64,000 nucleotides of DNA from Thereva unica (GCA_949987705.1 OX465282.1:92306070-92370069), one strand, 5' to 3'. Positions 41,946 to 54,870 are shown, counted from the first letter of the stretch. Program-made: numbers and translations. The notes: generated by a model not told the origin, from the sequence alone.

Positions 41946-44849
41946 TGTAATTTCTTAAAAAATTGGGTTCAGAATGGGCGCGGAATCTCGAAATCTAGAA
42001 ACATGTAGTAATATTCTAACATTACAAACGGAAAGAAGAGAAAATATTAAAATTTGAAAATAAACTAATTTCAAATTAAAAAATAAGTCTAAAAGAATTA
42101 AAAGATAAATAAATAAAAATACAATGAAAATAGAAAAATATAACCATATGCATATGAAAGTCCTCAAAGAAAGATGCGGTGAACGTTTTTTTATTCGAAT
42201 GCTAGTTTCCAACCACTGAGTCAACACCTGCAACAGCCCGAACGCCTCCAAACATGAACGTTGGAGACATCACATTGGACACTCGCAGTTCGAGCATCGG
42301 CCATACAATATGTCCTACCATCAAGCGTCCAGCAGTGGAGGGCATTCATAGCATCGTGTAGAGCCGGCTTTACAGAAACAAGCTACAGATCAACTAAAAA
42401 TTGCTAAAACTATTTTCTCGTATCCCTAGAGTTTTTAATGCGAAAGTTTCTGTTTTTCTGAATCACCTTGTAACTTTTTTGTGGTTTAAAATATTCTTTA
42501 CAATAAAAGTAATTACCACATAAAAACGACAAAAACATTGAAAAATATTACCTAAAAACAAGATCATCATAAGAAATTTTCATTTTTTCGTTGTTTTATG
42601 TTAATTTGCCAAAATTTATTGTTCACAAATCACAATTATCCTGAGAATCACCATTTTTCAATTTAACTCAAACTTTATTGTGCCTTTGTTGTTGTTGTTG
42701 CTGTTGTTGTTAAAATCATTTCATTTCTATTTCAAATTAAATTTTCTAACTTTAGACATTACATCAATAAATTTCTATAAAAGGAAAAAAATTTCTTACT
42801 TTTGAAAAACTTTCTTCGTTTTTAAGTGAAACTCCTCAAGCTGGTCTCTCTCTTTTCTTATGTGAAAGTTAAGTAGGTTAATTAATTGAAAAGTTTTGCA
42901 TTAGTACTTTCTGGAATTGAATCCTAATTTTCAAAAGGACCTTGTGCCTGTAAATTTGAAAATAAAGGAGAGCGAGCAAGAGTGAGAGAATGAGAGAGAA
43001 AAAAAATTAAATTAACTCGAGTACTCTTATACAGCTTCTACAACATCCAGAGAGTAAAAGAAAATGAGCGAGAGAGAGAGATGTGACAGGACCCACAAGG
43101 ATTCTTCCCTGTAGGAAGCTTCTAAAGCAGGAAGGTAGTCGAAAACTGGTAGCGGAAAACTTTTAATGAACAACCAGGACTGATAGCGAACACTTAACTC
43201 TCAGGTAAAGAAGTTCCTTCGCCGTATTTAGGAAAATGGAGGAACATAATTAAGATTTCGTAATTAAATTTACGATTTTCATAGCTTTCTCTAGTGTACA
43301 AATAAACTTGAAACTCATAAGATCCTGCAGCATGCCTGCGCCGAGCAGAGAAGTCCTTCGAAGGACTCCTTTATGAACAACAGCGGAACAGCGGAAAAGT
43401 TTCATGGAATGTCATAAGATCGGAAAACTTTTCATTTTCTCTCCTTCCTTATTACTTTGCGCCTTTTTTTCCTTTCGCTGTCAAAAACCAATTAAGAACT
43501 TTCTGCACTTTTTCCCTATGCTAAAGTTCCCGAAGGTGGCACTTAAGGAGCTGCTGGCAGTAGTCGTTTGTTATTCCTAGGTTCTTGTGTAAAAATTTCT
43601 TACGCTTAACATCAGGTATTCACCTGAAGGGGGGGGGGTGTTCTGAAAAATCCACATTATGAAATGTTAAAACTATAACACGGGTAATGCCAAAAGTTTT
43701 AAGGATAAAGGGGTAATAAAAGGACATTAGGGCTGGATCGGGGGAATATTTTGGACCGGCAACCTTGACCGAGGTTGCTCCCTTTAGGTTTAAAATTTTC
43801 ACTTTTTCCTTAACCCCGATTAGGGCTCTCGGTTCGTCTCTCACCATATCTCGATTTGCCTTGTGATTCAGATAAATTTTTTTTAACTTTATCCATCAGT
43901 GTTTGCCGTTCATAAGCACTTGCAGCATCCCTTTTTGGTTTTATCTAATTTTTATCGAGGGAAAGAAACTTCTTGGGAATTTTCAACCCCCAAACCATAG
44001 TCGAAGTAACAAAGTATGGGGAGTTTACTAAAAGCAAAGGACGAAGCAGGGTACAATGTAGGCTAACGAGTTTTCAGTTTACTCGAGGAAGTCCTTCTTT
44101 TAGACCACCGGAAACTAAAAGAAAACAAAATAAAAAAAACTTGTTGTTTTTTTTGTTCGCGTTGCTTCCGTTGTTGCTATTTTTTTTTTTTTTTATTTTA
44201 TTTGCCTTAGCCAGAAGCCAGGCAGAGTAGATAGAGTCCTTTCTGTAAATTTTCTGAAGCCATATGAAGGAGAAGTTTTCAATGTAGCAACTTTCAAATG
44301 CAACAAACAAACTTCTTTAGAACTAGCAAAACTGGCTCTTATCGGTCTGGACGATAGCAGAAGGAGAAGTTGCAGGCAAACTGATCTGCAACAAACTAAG
44401 CCAAAATCTCGATTGGGCTTTGTACACGGTCACGTTTAAAATTTTATTTTAAACCTTTCTCTGTACTGGCTGGCTCTCTTATCCTTTTAGATTACGTGAT
44501 TGTTTTGAAGGCAGGATTTTACCATGCATCTCAGAATTAATGTACTTGTGAGAACAGACTTAGTAACAGACAAAACTTAAGTTTCAACATGGTAGATTTT
44601 ATTGGATTTAAATTTTCGGTTATATGGGATCAGGGATGTCGACATTTATTTATAATTTAAACTTTGACTGATAAATTTTATTATTATCTAGTGAAGATGT
44701 TTTCACATATCCTCAGGAGGTTTTGGAACAGATGTGCAAATGGAAAGCTAAACTAGATGTTTAAAAATAATTTTTTTTATTGTAGAACGCCAAAATTAGT
44801 TCGTCTATGGATGACCTGGTTACCTACTTTTATTGTTATGGCCTTCACT
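41946..44849. other. Gene-free AT-rich stretch with microsatellites
   Basis: A GTTGTTGTTGTTGCTGTTGTTG microsatellite lies at about 42687-42712, GAGAGAGAGAG near 43070, and a G run at 43629-43638. No protein motif was recognised in either strand. Confidence 0.45.
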
Positions 44850-45130
44850 TTTTTTCGCCTGTTGATTTACATTAGTTCTATTTTGCATTTAGCATTTCTT
44901 GCGTGTTCATCTCCATATCGCTTCGTTCGCGAATATCTCGATTTCGTCGAGTCGCTTTCATACTACAGCGACTCTGATATAGTCGGCGAACACAATTGCG
45001 AACGCTTCAAGCGGAAGGCGTACCGTCTGTGCTTCATTTAACATGATGATCTACAGGAGAGGGCCTAGGACGGAGTATTGGGCGGCACTCTGCCAGTGAG
45101 TTCCCTAGAGATAACTCTAGATTCCCCTAA
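44850..45130 (-). pseudogene. Decayed R1/jockey-group reverse transcriptase fragment
   Basis: Minus-strand reading has AAQYSVLGPLL (from VPQGSVLGPLL), then IIMLNEAQTVRLPLEAFAIV and FADYIRVAVV in place of the catalytic FADDIAVVV. KRLDEIEIFANEAI follows. Spacing and order suit an R1-clade-like RT. Several stops and the loss of the second catalytic Asp make it an old relic. Confidence 0.5.
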
Positions 45131-45619
45131 ATCTCGTTACTTCTCTCATATATTTTTGAAACGCATACTTACTGTCCCATATTAGTTGCGTTGGGTCATG
45201 ATCCATATTAAGCGTATTCATTTCACTTCGTAAATTCTTCGTACTTGTCGTACTTCGTAGTTGTTCGTAGTTTTTGTAGTTCATTTCCATATATTATAAC
45301 TATATATCTTTATTTTTAACTAAGGCATTTTTTGTGAAGTAGGTACTGAGTTTCTAAAACGGCTCAGTAATTTTAAATTGTCGTAGTTGATGTTGACATT
45401 TGTCACCTGTTTTGAATTATATAATTAAATTTAATTGCTATAATTGCTTCCCATTAACATAACAAAATTAAGGCCCAACCATAATGTGCAAAAGCTAGCA
45501 TATGTTGGCTTATGCAATAATACCAACAAATTCATATCATAGTGGCAACCCACAATGGGAATAAAGACACTTTCGTTAAATTTTAATTCGTTTCGTTAAC
45601 TTTTGTCTGTACGATCAAG

Positions 45620-46433
45620 ATGGCATCTGCATATGCAAATTTGACATTTAATATGGAGGTTGAGTCGGAGTGTAATTTCTACGAGCTTCTGATAAATTCG
45701 GTTAGAAGTTTTAAGTCCCTGTATGACAAACGCCATCCCTTATACCATAATAAAGGGCAAAAAGAAAAAAATTGGGTTGAAATAAGTAAAGCAACCGGAA
45801 AATCAGGTGAGTTCTGAAAATGTTCATACCAAATTTTTTTTTAAAAATTTATTTTCAATTGCAGTTGGAGAATGCAAAAATAGGTGGAAACTACTGCGGG
45901 AACGGTTCACGAAGGAATTGAAAAAGAAGGACACTCCATCAGGTAGTGGTGCGTGTGAAGAGGATGAGTGGGCCTATTTTCAACAGTTGGTATTTTTAAA
46001 GGACCATGTCCGCCCACGAGAGTAAGTATATATATACTAAAAGTTAAGAAGATAATATGTAAAACATTTGTGATTTAAAATTTATAGAACGAGAAATAAT
46101 AATCCGTGGAGTGAAATATGTGAAGATACTGAAGACGTGGACGTAACAGGTGATAACGGCGAATCTTCCACACATTCAACATGTACAGAAACAAGGAAAA
46201 AAAGAAAAAACCCATTCGAAGAAGTGTGCAACAAATTCCAAAGAACTTTAGAAAACTTTGACAGCACACAAAAAAGAAGAGATGTCGAAGATGATGTCGA
46301 AGATGATGTCGACATTACTTTTATGAAATCCATTCTAGGATTAATGAAAGGTCTCCCTAACGATATCAAAGACGTTGCAAGAACACAAATCTTCAATATA
46401 ATAATGAAGCTCAGACGGGAACATATTCACTAG
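45620..46433 (+). CDS. HarA MADF-domain accessory protein, 3 exons
   Basis: Predicted exons are 45620-45806, 45865-46021 and 46088-46433, with introns GTGAGT...GCAG (58 bp) and GTAAGT...ATAG (66 bp). The sum of 690 nt keeps one frame and gives 229 residues. Residues about 20-105 form a MADF/Myb-like domain (ELLINSVRSFKSLYDKRHPL, KNWVEISKATGKS, CKNRWKLLRERFTKELKKK). An acidic linker with DVEDDVEDDVD repeats leads to a BESS-like end (FMKSILGLMKGLPNDIKDVA). In Harbinger elements such a protein binds the termini and helps bring the transposase to the nucleus. No stop or frameshift is seen. Confidence 0.88.
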
Positions 46434-46549
46434 TAGAGTAATCTATTAGTGCCTTTCTACATACATAAGTGCCTTTTTTTGTTACTTAGTGAAGTTTAAT
46501 CTTTATTTTAGTATTTTAAAAACAGAAGTATGTTTTTGTTGTTAGTTTA

Positions 46550-47939
46550 TTAAATGTTTGTATCCGGTAACGGGTTACTATTTAAAAAATTACAAATTTG
46601 GTTTCTCATTTCTGTAGCCCTTTGACCTCCGTATCTGTGTTGGGTTCGGGAAGGACGAATAGAATTTATATTGCCCTCTACTTCATTCCTCCACAAGCCT
46701 GGATGAACTACTCCATATTCATCTTCCCAGTCAACATAATACTCTGAGCAATATGTTCTGGCACTGTCTTTATTTAACTGCAAGAAATTGTGTAGCGCGA
46801 TACATGCTAACACAACCTTTTCGGCATTTGTAGGTATCATGTAAATAGTTGTAAATAAGATTCTCCAACGAGTTACAAGTATACCAAATGCATTTTCAAT
46901 CACGCGACGTGCTCTTGATAGTCTTCTATTAAAGACTTCCTTTTCTTTTGTTAATTGTCGGCCAGGGTATGGCCTCATCAAATTTTCTCCCAACGGAAAA
47001 GCAGCGTCCCCTACAAAGTAGTTTCCGATAACTTCGTTGGTTCCTGGTAAAGCTGCGGGTGATAGTAATGGGATTTCTTTACGAAGTAATCTTTTTCCAA
47101 AGCTACTATTTTGAAATACGCCTGCAAAATAACTTAAGTTACCACCTTATTGAAATTACCGTTAGCAAATTTATCATTACCTCCGTCACTTTGGCTGCCG
47201 TAAGCACCAACGTCTACATATGTAAATGCATATTTTGCATCACTAACTGCCAGCAAAACAATGCTAAAAAAGTGTTTATAATTATAAAATTGGCTTCCTG
47301 AGTTTGGTGGACATTTTAAAGCAATATGTTTGCCATCAATGCTGCCAATGCAGTTAGGCAAATTCCATAATGTCCAAAAATCATTCCGAATCTGAACAAA
47401 ATCGTTAAGATTGGGTTCAGATACATAAGCAGGAGATAAAACTTTCCATAACACTTCACAGCAATCGAGTATGAGTTTGCGGGCTGTTTCCTTTCCTAGT
47501 TTAAAACTCCATGCTAAACTTTGAATTGTTGTACCTTGTGAAAGATATCTGAAAATTGTACGTGCCTATATGTAAGTACATACATATACTTCTTAAAATT
47601 TGTTTACGGTAATTACTTACAATAAGGTAAGAGCTAGTTGACATTCAGGATCAATTGCTTTTCGGATTGAAGTTTTTGTGAGGAATGGTCTTGTTAAATT
47701 CAGTAAAGCGCTAAATGCTGCGATATTCATTCTGGTATGAATAAAGAATTGCTGTGGATCTACTTCCTTTATCTTCAAAAATGTTACCCGGAAATACCCA
47801 TGAGTTTCACGATTTAAATTAATTTTTCAACCCAACAGGAGCGTCTCTTTTTTCGATTTATTTTTTTGTTGAACTCATTTAAATCGTTTAAATGTTTCAA
47901 CAGGATAAACAAATCTTTCAGTTGACTCAACATTTCCAT
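46550..47939 (-). CDS. HarA Harbinger DDE transposase, 3 exons, N-terminal frameshift
   Basis: Predicted minus-strand exons: first exon to 47621, then 47548-47181 and 47121-46550, with introns of 72 bp (GTAAGT...TCAG) and 59 bp (GTAATG...GCAG). From ATG 47730 (MNIAAFSALLNLTRP) the frame is uninterrupted for 349 residues. DDE motifs: CIGSIDGKHIALK, YVDVGAYGSQSDGG and ENAFGILVTRWRIL. The N-terminal WV..HGYF segment upstream (from ATG 47939, MEMLSQLKDLF) is one base out of frame with this, after RSCWVEK. Either translation starts at 47730 or the transposase is damaged. HarB shares the same break. Confidence 0.85.
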
Positions 47940-48092
47940 TTTGCCCTTGTTTTGTAAAATATACAAACCACTAGAGACCTGCGAACTGTCAAGAATCATA
48001 TGATTAGAACTGCCAGTTTTGCATAAGCAAACATTCGTCGTATTATGAAGTTTTGCATGTGTTGACTTATGCACATTATGGTTGGGCCTTTA

Positions 48093-50999
48093 CGCTCTTC
48101 GTGAACGAAGGATTTGGTGAAATTTATATTTTTCCAGGAATAGTGATGATTTTACTAAAATGTTACATTTTCAGGGGTGTTAAAACTTTGCTTTTTAAGC
48201 GAGAAAAAAAGAGTTTTGCCCCAAAAAAAATTCCTTCGTTTACGAAGGGGTCATTGTTCGTATAAACAATCCTGCAAAAATTTAGATCGATTGGTAAAAC
48301 GGTTCTTGAGAAACGTTGCTCACCGCAACGGTACATTTTAAAAAACTTCATTTCGAGATAATCGTGTTCAAAGTTTTGGTTCTATGTTTTCCACAGCTAT
48401 AATTGATTTTGTCCACTTACACGGAGTCATCGATTCCGGGGCCATATAAAGTCTCTTCAGAACATGCAGCTTTCTTAAATCCTTTAGGTTTTTCCCAAAC
48501 TCCAATGGTTTCGGAAAAATTCATCCGCCCAGCAGAGTACTGAATTTGATTATGCAGCGTCACGCGCCTAATGAAACACACGGTGGTAGCGCGCTATTAA
48601 TAGCTGTAACTTTTGTTCTAGTGCTCCGATCTTGATAAAATTTTGAGAAAAAAAAAAAAAAAAACTCTTAAAGGAATGTTATTTGAGAATATGCAATAAA
48701 AAAAATTTCATTTTTTCGACCAACACAAGTGTATATAACCCCTTAAAAAAAGAAATATCACAGCGCACCGCGTATAAGATATTCTCCGCTTTCTTTAAAC
48801 TAATAAACTGACATAAACTTTCTTTCTTTAATAAACTGACATGATAATATAGGTTGACTATTGGGTTTGTCGGGTTTTAAAACCCGGTTTTAAAAGAAAA
48901 TTATGCAATTTCGAAACCGGGGTTTTCAGTAAGAAATCGGTTTCAAATTAGCTACCTAAAATTACATTGTTAAGTTATCCAAATAGATATTATCAAAATT
49001 ATATAATGATTATTCTACAGAAGATGATTGCTATGCTATAAAATGCCACGAAAAAGAAAATCAAGACATGGATCTATTACATTACTCATGAGGTGCGTTA
49101 GATGGCTTACCGGTGGCGCCACTATTGGTAAAACTAAGGCAGTAGTTCCAGAAAAAAAGATTGCACAAAATCTTTTTGGAAATGGTATTGGAAGAGTGTA
49201 AAGTGAAATTCACAATTTTGTATGAACATTTGCCCGTAAAAAAACTCTGAAGTGGGTAGAAAAGCGTTTTTTGGATCTTTTTAGGCGAAAAAGGGATTTT
49301 TCATGCGATGTAACAATGGATGAAACTGAAACATGGATCCATCACTACACTCCAGAATCAAATCGGGAGTTAGCTGGTGGCCAAAAAAGTAGAAGTCGTC
49401 TGTGAAAGTTATTACGTGTGTATTTGGCACTTCGGCTATATTAAAAAGAAAAAAGGGATCAACAGTTGCATTATGTAGCTAAGGGCGAAATCGTGAAAAA
49501 TGACGAATCTGTGGTCAAAATTAGAAAATTCAAAATGGCGCAGCCAATATGGCGGTGCGATTTTGACAATTACGTTTCCATTTGACTGAAATCTATTTGG
49601 GGGTGTTTAAGGTCGGAAATAAAAAATGTATACGAAGGCCGACTAACCGAACACCTGGACTATAACTTCAGCACCATAAGCCTATTCGAATTTGCAATAT
49701 TCTTCGAGCCATAGGCAAAAATGTTTATTAACATGTTGTGAGGGAAAAATATTAAAAATAAAGTAAGTAGAGGTCACATCTGAAACTGTTACTGAACTTT
49801 CCTTCTAATATAATACATTAAATTTACAGTTTTGTACGACTTTAAAAGCTTTATTTCAAAGAGAGATAAAGAATTAGTGAAGTTTACGGAAAAATCGATA
49901 TTTGAAAAAGGATGTTTTTGGATTTTCGAATTCCTATCGATGTTTTTCCATTGGGATACTATCATTTTTTTACACGATCTAAAAGTAGAGAATTCAACGT
50001 AAAAAAACCGTATTTTAAAAATCAAATTTTGCTCGTCAACTTTTTTGATTGAAAATAGGGCCTTTTTTTAAATCAAAATCATAAAAACAAAGCTAAACAA
50101 TCAATCGCTTTAAAAAAATTGCGGCTTTTCGAAACATGAAAATCTACTTTTTCACCAAATTTCATTAAAATGGGATCATTTTTGTAAAAGATAAAAATTA
50201 AAAGTGAAAAAATCGGTTTTTGATGTTTTTCTCCCTTTTTGAGGTTATGTCGAAAAATGGTTTGAATAAAAGCTCTAGATTTTTTAATTATCTACAACTG
50301 TTACATTTAACGTTTTGCGATAGGAGGTCTACTTTTATCAGAAATCATAAAAAACACGTTTCATTCCCCAAAACCCACATGTTGGCACCCCCGGCCCCCT
50401 TCCGACCAACTGTTTATGAAGAATTTCTCCTAAATTTTCCCGCCATCCATGTACTGCTAAGAGTTTTTCTAGTTTTTAGCTTTTCAAAAGCGCTTTGGCA
50501 TTGGTCTAATAGTCGGAACAAGCTCTTGTAAAAGAGGGAAAAATAAATCGAACTGACAGCTGCTATCTGGGGTAGAATGGGAGTTTTAGGGCTAAAAACA
50601 GTTTTTCGCGATTTCTGGCCACACTGTGCATCCTATCGAAAAAAGTTGTAGGAAATAAAAAGATTTACAGCTTTTGTATTTACCATGTTAACCTACCCTC
50701 AAAATTTTTCGCAAATGACGGAAACTCGAATTTTCGATTTTTAATTTTTTTCTTTGGCAAAAAAATTTCTATGAACCTGAAACTTGGGCCAAAAATACCT
50801 GTTAGTGTTGCAAAAAGGCAGTAATTTTTCAGACGGAAATATTTAGAGGTTGTTGTTAAATTAAAATTTTTAAATTTTTAACTGCCATTCCTCTTAAAAC
50901 TATGCATCGTACGGAGTTTTTTTTTGGCTCACTTACTCGTTGTTATGTCTATGTACTTTCGATAAATGGCAAGAAAGGTATTAATTAATTGAACAATTC
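48093..50999. other. Spacer between the two Harbinger copies
   Basis: 2.9 kb of AT-rich sequence with a mariner relic (49080-49440) and an A run near 48650. No other coding sequence recognised. Confidence 0.5.
49080..49440 (+). pseudogene. Mariner-type transposase fragment
   Basis: The plus strand encodes LDLFRRKRDFSCDVTMDE followed by TWIHHYTPESNREL. This contains the mariner hallmark (DETWIHHYTPE) around the first catalytic Asp. Here an extra Glu-Thr splits the motif as DETETWIHHY, probably a small duplication. Upstream EIHNFVYEHLPVKK fits the preceding helix, out of frame. Both termini are missing. Confidence 0.75.
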
Positions 51000-51152
51000 T
51001 AAAGGCCCAACCATAATGTGCATAAGTCAACACATGCAAAACTTCATAATACGACGAATGTTTGCTTATGCAAAACTGGCAGTTCTAATCATATGATTCT
51101 TGACAGTTCGCAGGTCTCTAGTGGTTTGTATATTTTACAAAACAAGGGCAAA

Positions 51153-52542
51153 ATGGAAATGTTGAGTCAACTGAAAGATTTGTTTATCCTGTTGAAACAT
51201 TTAAACGATTTAAATGAGTTCAACAAAAAAATAAATCGAAAAAAGAGACGCTCCTGTTGGGTTGAAAAATTAATTTAAATCGTGAAACTCATGGGTATTT
51301 CCGGGTAACATTTTTGAAGATAAAGGAAGTAGATCCACAGCAATTCTTTATTCATACCAGAATGAATATCGCAGCATTTAGCGCTTTACTGAATTTAACA
51401 AGACCATTCCTCACAAAAACTTCAATCCGAAAAGCAATTGATCCTGAATGTCAACTAGCTCTTACCTTATTGTAAGTAATTACCGTAAACAAATTTTAAG
51501 AAGTATATGTATGTACTTACATATAGGCACGTACAATTTTCAGATATCTTTCACAAGGTACAACAATTCAAAGTTTAGCATGGAGTTTTAAACTAGGAAA
51601 GGAAACAGCCCGCAAACTCATACTCGATTGCTGTGAAGTGTTATGGAAAGTTTTATCTCCTGCTTATGTATCTGAACCCAATCTTAACGATTTTGTTCAG
51701 ATTCGGAATGATTTTTGGACATTATGGAATTTGCCTAACTGCATTGGCAGCATTGATGGCAAACATATTGCTTTAAAATGTCCACCAAACTCAGGAAGCC
51801 AATTTTATAATTATAAACACTTTTTTAGCATTGTTTTGCTGGCAGTTAGTGATGCAAAATATGCATTTACATATGTAGACGTTGGTGCTTACGGCAGCCA
51901 AAGTGACGGAGGTAATGATAAATTTGCTAACGGTAATTTCAATAAGGTGGTAACTTAAGTTATTTTGCAGGCGTATTTCAAAATAGTAGCTTTGGAAAAA
52001 GATTACTTCGTAAAGAAATCCCATTACTATCACCCGCAGCTTTACCAGGAACCAACGAAGTTATCGGAAACTACTTTGTAGGGGACGCTGCTTTTCCGTT
52101 GGGAGAAAATTTGATGAGGCCATACCCTGGCCGACAATTAACAAAAGAAAAGGAAGTCTTTAATAGAAGACTATCAAGAGCACGTCGCGTGATTGAAAAT
52201 GCATTTGGTATACTTGTAACTCGTTGGAGAATCTTATTTACAACTATTTACATGATACCTACAAATGCCGAAAAGGTTGTGTTAGCATGTATCGCGCTAC
52301 ACAATTTCTTGCAGTTAAATAAAGACAGTGCCAGAACATATTGCTCAGAGTATTATGTTGACTGGGAAGATGAATATGGAGTAGTTCATCCAGGCTTGTG
52401 GAGGAATGAAGTAGAGGGCAATATAAATTCTATTCGTCCTTCCCGAACCCAACACAGATACGGAGGTCAAAGGGCTACAGAAATGAGAAACCAAATTTGT
52501 AATTTTTTAAATAGTAACCCGTTACCGGATACAAACATTTAA
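51153..52542 (+). CDS. HarB Harbinger DDE transposase, 3 exons, N-terminal frameshift
   Basis: Exons: first exon to 51471, then 51544-51911 and 51971-52542. From ATG 51362 the three exons sum to 1,050 nt (349 residues), in frame with all three catalytic motifs. The upstream ATG 51153 (MEMLSQLKDLF) gives a length not divisible by three, so the WVEK to INLNRE junction near 51265 is shifted by one base in a run of five A. The product is the HARBI1-type nuclease that cuts at the terminal repeats. Splice sites follow GT-AG and the second rejoins SDGG to VFQNSSFG. Confidence 0.85.
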
Positions 52543-52658
52543 TAAACTAACAACAAAAACATACTTCTGTTTTTAAAATACTAAAATAAAGATTAAACTT
52601 CACTAAGTAACAAAAAAAGGCACTTATGTATGTAGAAAGGCACTAATAGATTACTCTA

Positions 52659-53472
52659 CTAGTGAATATGTTCCCGTCTGAGCTTCATTATTATATTGAA
52701 GATTTGTGTTCTTGCAACGTCTTTGATATCGTTAGGGAGACCTTTCATTAATCCTAGAATGGATTTCATAAAAGTAATGTCGACATCATCTTCGACATCA
52801 TCTTCGACATCTCTTCTTTTTTGTGTGCTGTCAAAGTTTTCTAAAGTTCTTTGGAATTTGTTGCACACTTCTTCGAATGGGTTTTTTCTTTTTTTCCTTG
52901 TTTCTGTACATGTTGAATGTGTGGAAGATTCGCCGTTATCACCTGTTACGTCCACGTCTTCAGTATCTTCACATATTTCACTCCACGGATTATTATTTCT
53001 CGTTCTATAAATTTTAAATCACAAATGTTTTACATATTATCTTCTTAACTTTTAGTATATATATACTTACTCTCGTGGGCGGACATGGTCCTTTAAAAAT
53101 ACCAACTGTTGAAAATAGGCCCACTCATCCTCTTCACACGCACCACTACCTGATGGAGTGTCCTTCTTTTTCAATTCCTTCGTGAACCGTTCCCGCAGTA
53201 GTTTCCACCTATTTTTGCATTCTCCAACTGCAATTGAAAATAAATTTTTAAAAAAAAATTTGGTATGAACATTTTCAGAACTCACCTGATTTTCCGGTTG
53301 CTTTACTTATTTCAACCCAATTTTTTTCTTTTTGCCCTTTATTATGGTATAAGGGATGGCGTTTGTCATACAGGGACTTAAAACTTCTAACCGAATTTAT
53401 CAGAAGCTCGTAGAAATTACACTCCGACTCAACCTCCATATTAAATGTCAAATTTGCATATGCAGATGCCAT
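52659..53472 (-). CDS. HarB MADF-domain accessory protein, 3 exons
   Basis: Minus-strand exons 53472-53286, 53227-53071 and 53004-52659, mirror images of the HarA gene, coding for 229 residues. It has the same MADF core and BESS-like tail, with no differences in the translated sequence. It is convergent with the transposase gene; the stop codons are 117 bp apart. Confidence 0.88.
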
Positions 53473-53774
53473 CTTGATCGTACAGACAAAAGTTAACGAA
53501 ACGAATTAAAATTTAACGAAAGTGTCTTTATTCCCATTGTGGGTTGCCACTATGATATGAATTTGTTGGTATTATTGCATAAGCCAACATATGCTAGCTT
53601 TTGCACATTATGGTTGGGCCTTAAAGATATAAACTAAAGAAAATTTTCGGGTTTTCTCACTTCAGATGAACTGTTCTCTATTTACGATGCTCACCGCGAG
53701 GGTCTGAAAAAAATAGGTGTTCTGGGACAATGGCTGTACTTTCCCTAATCACCATAATTTGGGACTGAAAAAAA

Positions 53775-54870
53775 TTGATATTTGATATTTGATATTTATT
53801 TATGGACAATTTATGTACAAAGACAGAGTCTTACAAATAGTACACTATTCTACTATAGGCAAAAAGTGTTAATAATGAAGCTAAAAATTACTGGAGACTA
53901 CATTACAATAAAGCACATAAAAAATGAATAAAAAATTAGAAAGAATAAATAAAATAAAAAAAAAAATAAAAAATTAGAAAGAATAAATAAAATAAAAAAT
54001 GAAAATAAAAAATTAGAAAAAGAAAAGAAAACGGAAAAACAGAAAGAAGAAGAATAAAGTAAGAAACTAATTAAAATGATAAAAATTATATAAAAAAGGA
54101 AAACAAAGGCATGTGATGTGTGGATAAGTGGGCAGATGCTAGACTTCGGAGAAGTGAGTAGTAATAAGTTTTCTGAATCTGTTAGCGGAAGCAGCTGATT
54201 GGATTATTTGGGGCAAGGAATTCCATATTATCCCAATATGAACGAAGTAAGAACTTTCGAGAACTTTGAAGTTGAATTTCGGAAGTGCTATAATTTTATG
54301 TCTTGTACTTCGGAGTAGCTTAATGAATTCTCTGAGGTAGGCAGGTTCGCCGCTATTAAGAACTTTATAAAAAAGGAGTAGGTTATTCTTAACTAGATGA
54401 TTTGTTAAAGAGCAATTCAAGATACTGAAACTATATTGAGCGATGTGATCAAATCGTCTTAGCTTATAAGCAAATCGAATGCAATCATTGTACGCGATCT
54501 CAAGCTTTTTGCCACACAGGCAATCCAATTTAGGAAAAATGATTGAACCGTGAGTAAAGTGGGGCAACAGCAAAATTTTAATTAGATTACATCGCAAGCT
54601 AGTCGGCAAGATATCAGCGAATAACCAGAGTCTACGGATACTGGCGTAGATAGTTCTCAGTTTGGCGTTAACATGGTCACAGCAGGTCATTGTTGAATTC
54701 AAAATTACCCCTAAGTTTCGCGCGCGCTGAACATACGGTATAGGACTATTTCCTAAGAAAACCCCAGGAAAATAAGATAAATCCAGCGGGTTTCTGTATA
54801 TTACTAAGGCCTGAGATTTTTTAGGGTTAAGTTTCAATTTGTTTTCAAGAGCCCAGTTCAGAACACGCAT
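53775..54870 (-). mobile_element. CR1-like non-LTR retrotransposon, 5'-truncated
   Basis: A minus-strand RT 3' half is followed by an A-rich 3' region (53800-54130) ending in three tandem ATATCAA units (plus strand TTGATAT at 53775-53795). Short tandem repeats at the 3' end are a hallmark of CR1-type elements. The 5' border coincides with the 3' tail of LOA-2. Confidence 0.75.
54139..54870 (-). pseudogene. CR1-like reverse transcriptase, C-terminal half
   Basis: 244 codons open to the end: RVLNWALENKLKLNPKKSQA, then ARNLGVILNSTMTCCDHV and LLPHFTHGSIIF, with the C-terminal IWNSLPQIIQSAASANRFRK. These are the segments after the FADD box in CR1/jockey RTs; the catalytic box itself was lost. The final block LWNSLP.. 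is the usual end of such ORFs. No internal stop. Confidence 0.75.

Larger units (their letters stand above)
45471..48089 (+). mobile_element. HarA: PIF/Harbinger transposon, complete, TSD TTA
   Basis: The ends AGGCCCAACCATAATGTGCA and the inverted counterpart at 48089 are flanked by TTA (45468-45470 and 48090-48092), the TWA target typical of Harbinger. It is 2,619 bp long. Two spliced genes face each other: a MADF-type protein on the plus strand and a DDE transposase on the minus strand. Every ORF of this element has an identical counterpart in HarB at 51003-53621, at mirror coordinates (position x corresponds to 99092 minus x). Confidence 0.93.
51003..53621 (-). mobile_element. HarB: PIF/Harbinger transposon, complete, TSD TAA
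   Basis: The same 2,619-bp element as HarA in the opposite orientation, flanked by TAA (51000-51002 and 53622-53624). The TSD differs from HarA's TTA, so this was an independent insertion rather than a segmental duplication including flanks. All ORFs translate identically to HarA. Confidence 0.93.

Noticed and set aside
44757..45041. Membrane-like 94-residue protein on the plus strand
   Set aside because: It is the antisense of a decayed RT fragment; hydrophobicity comes from T-rich codons.
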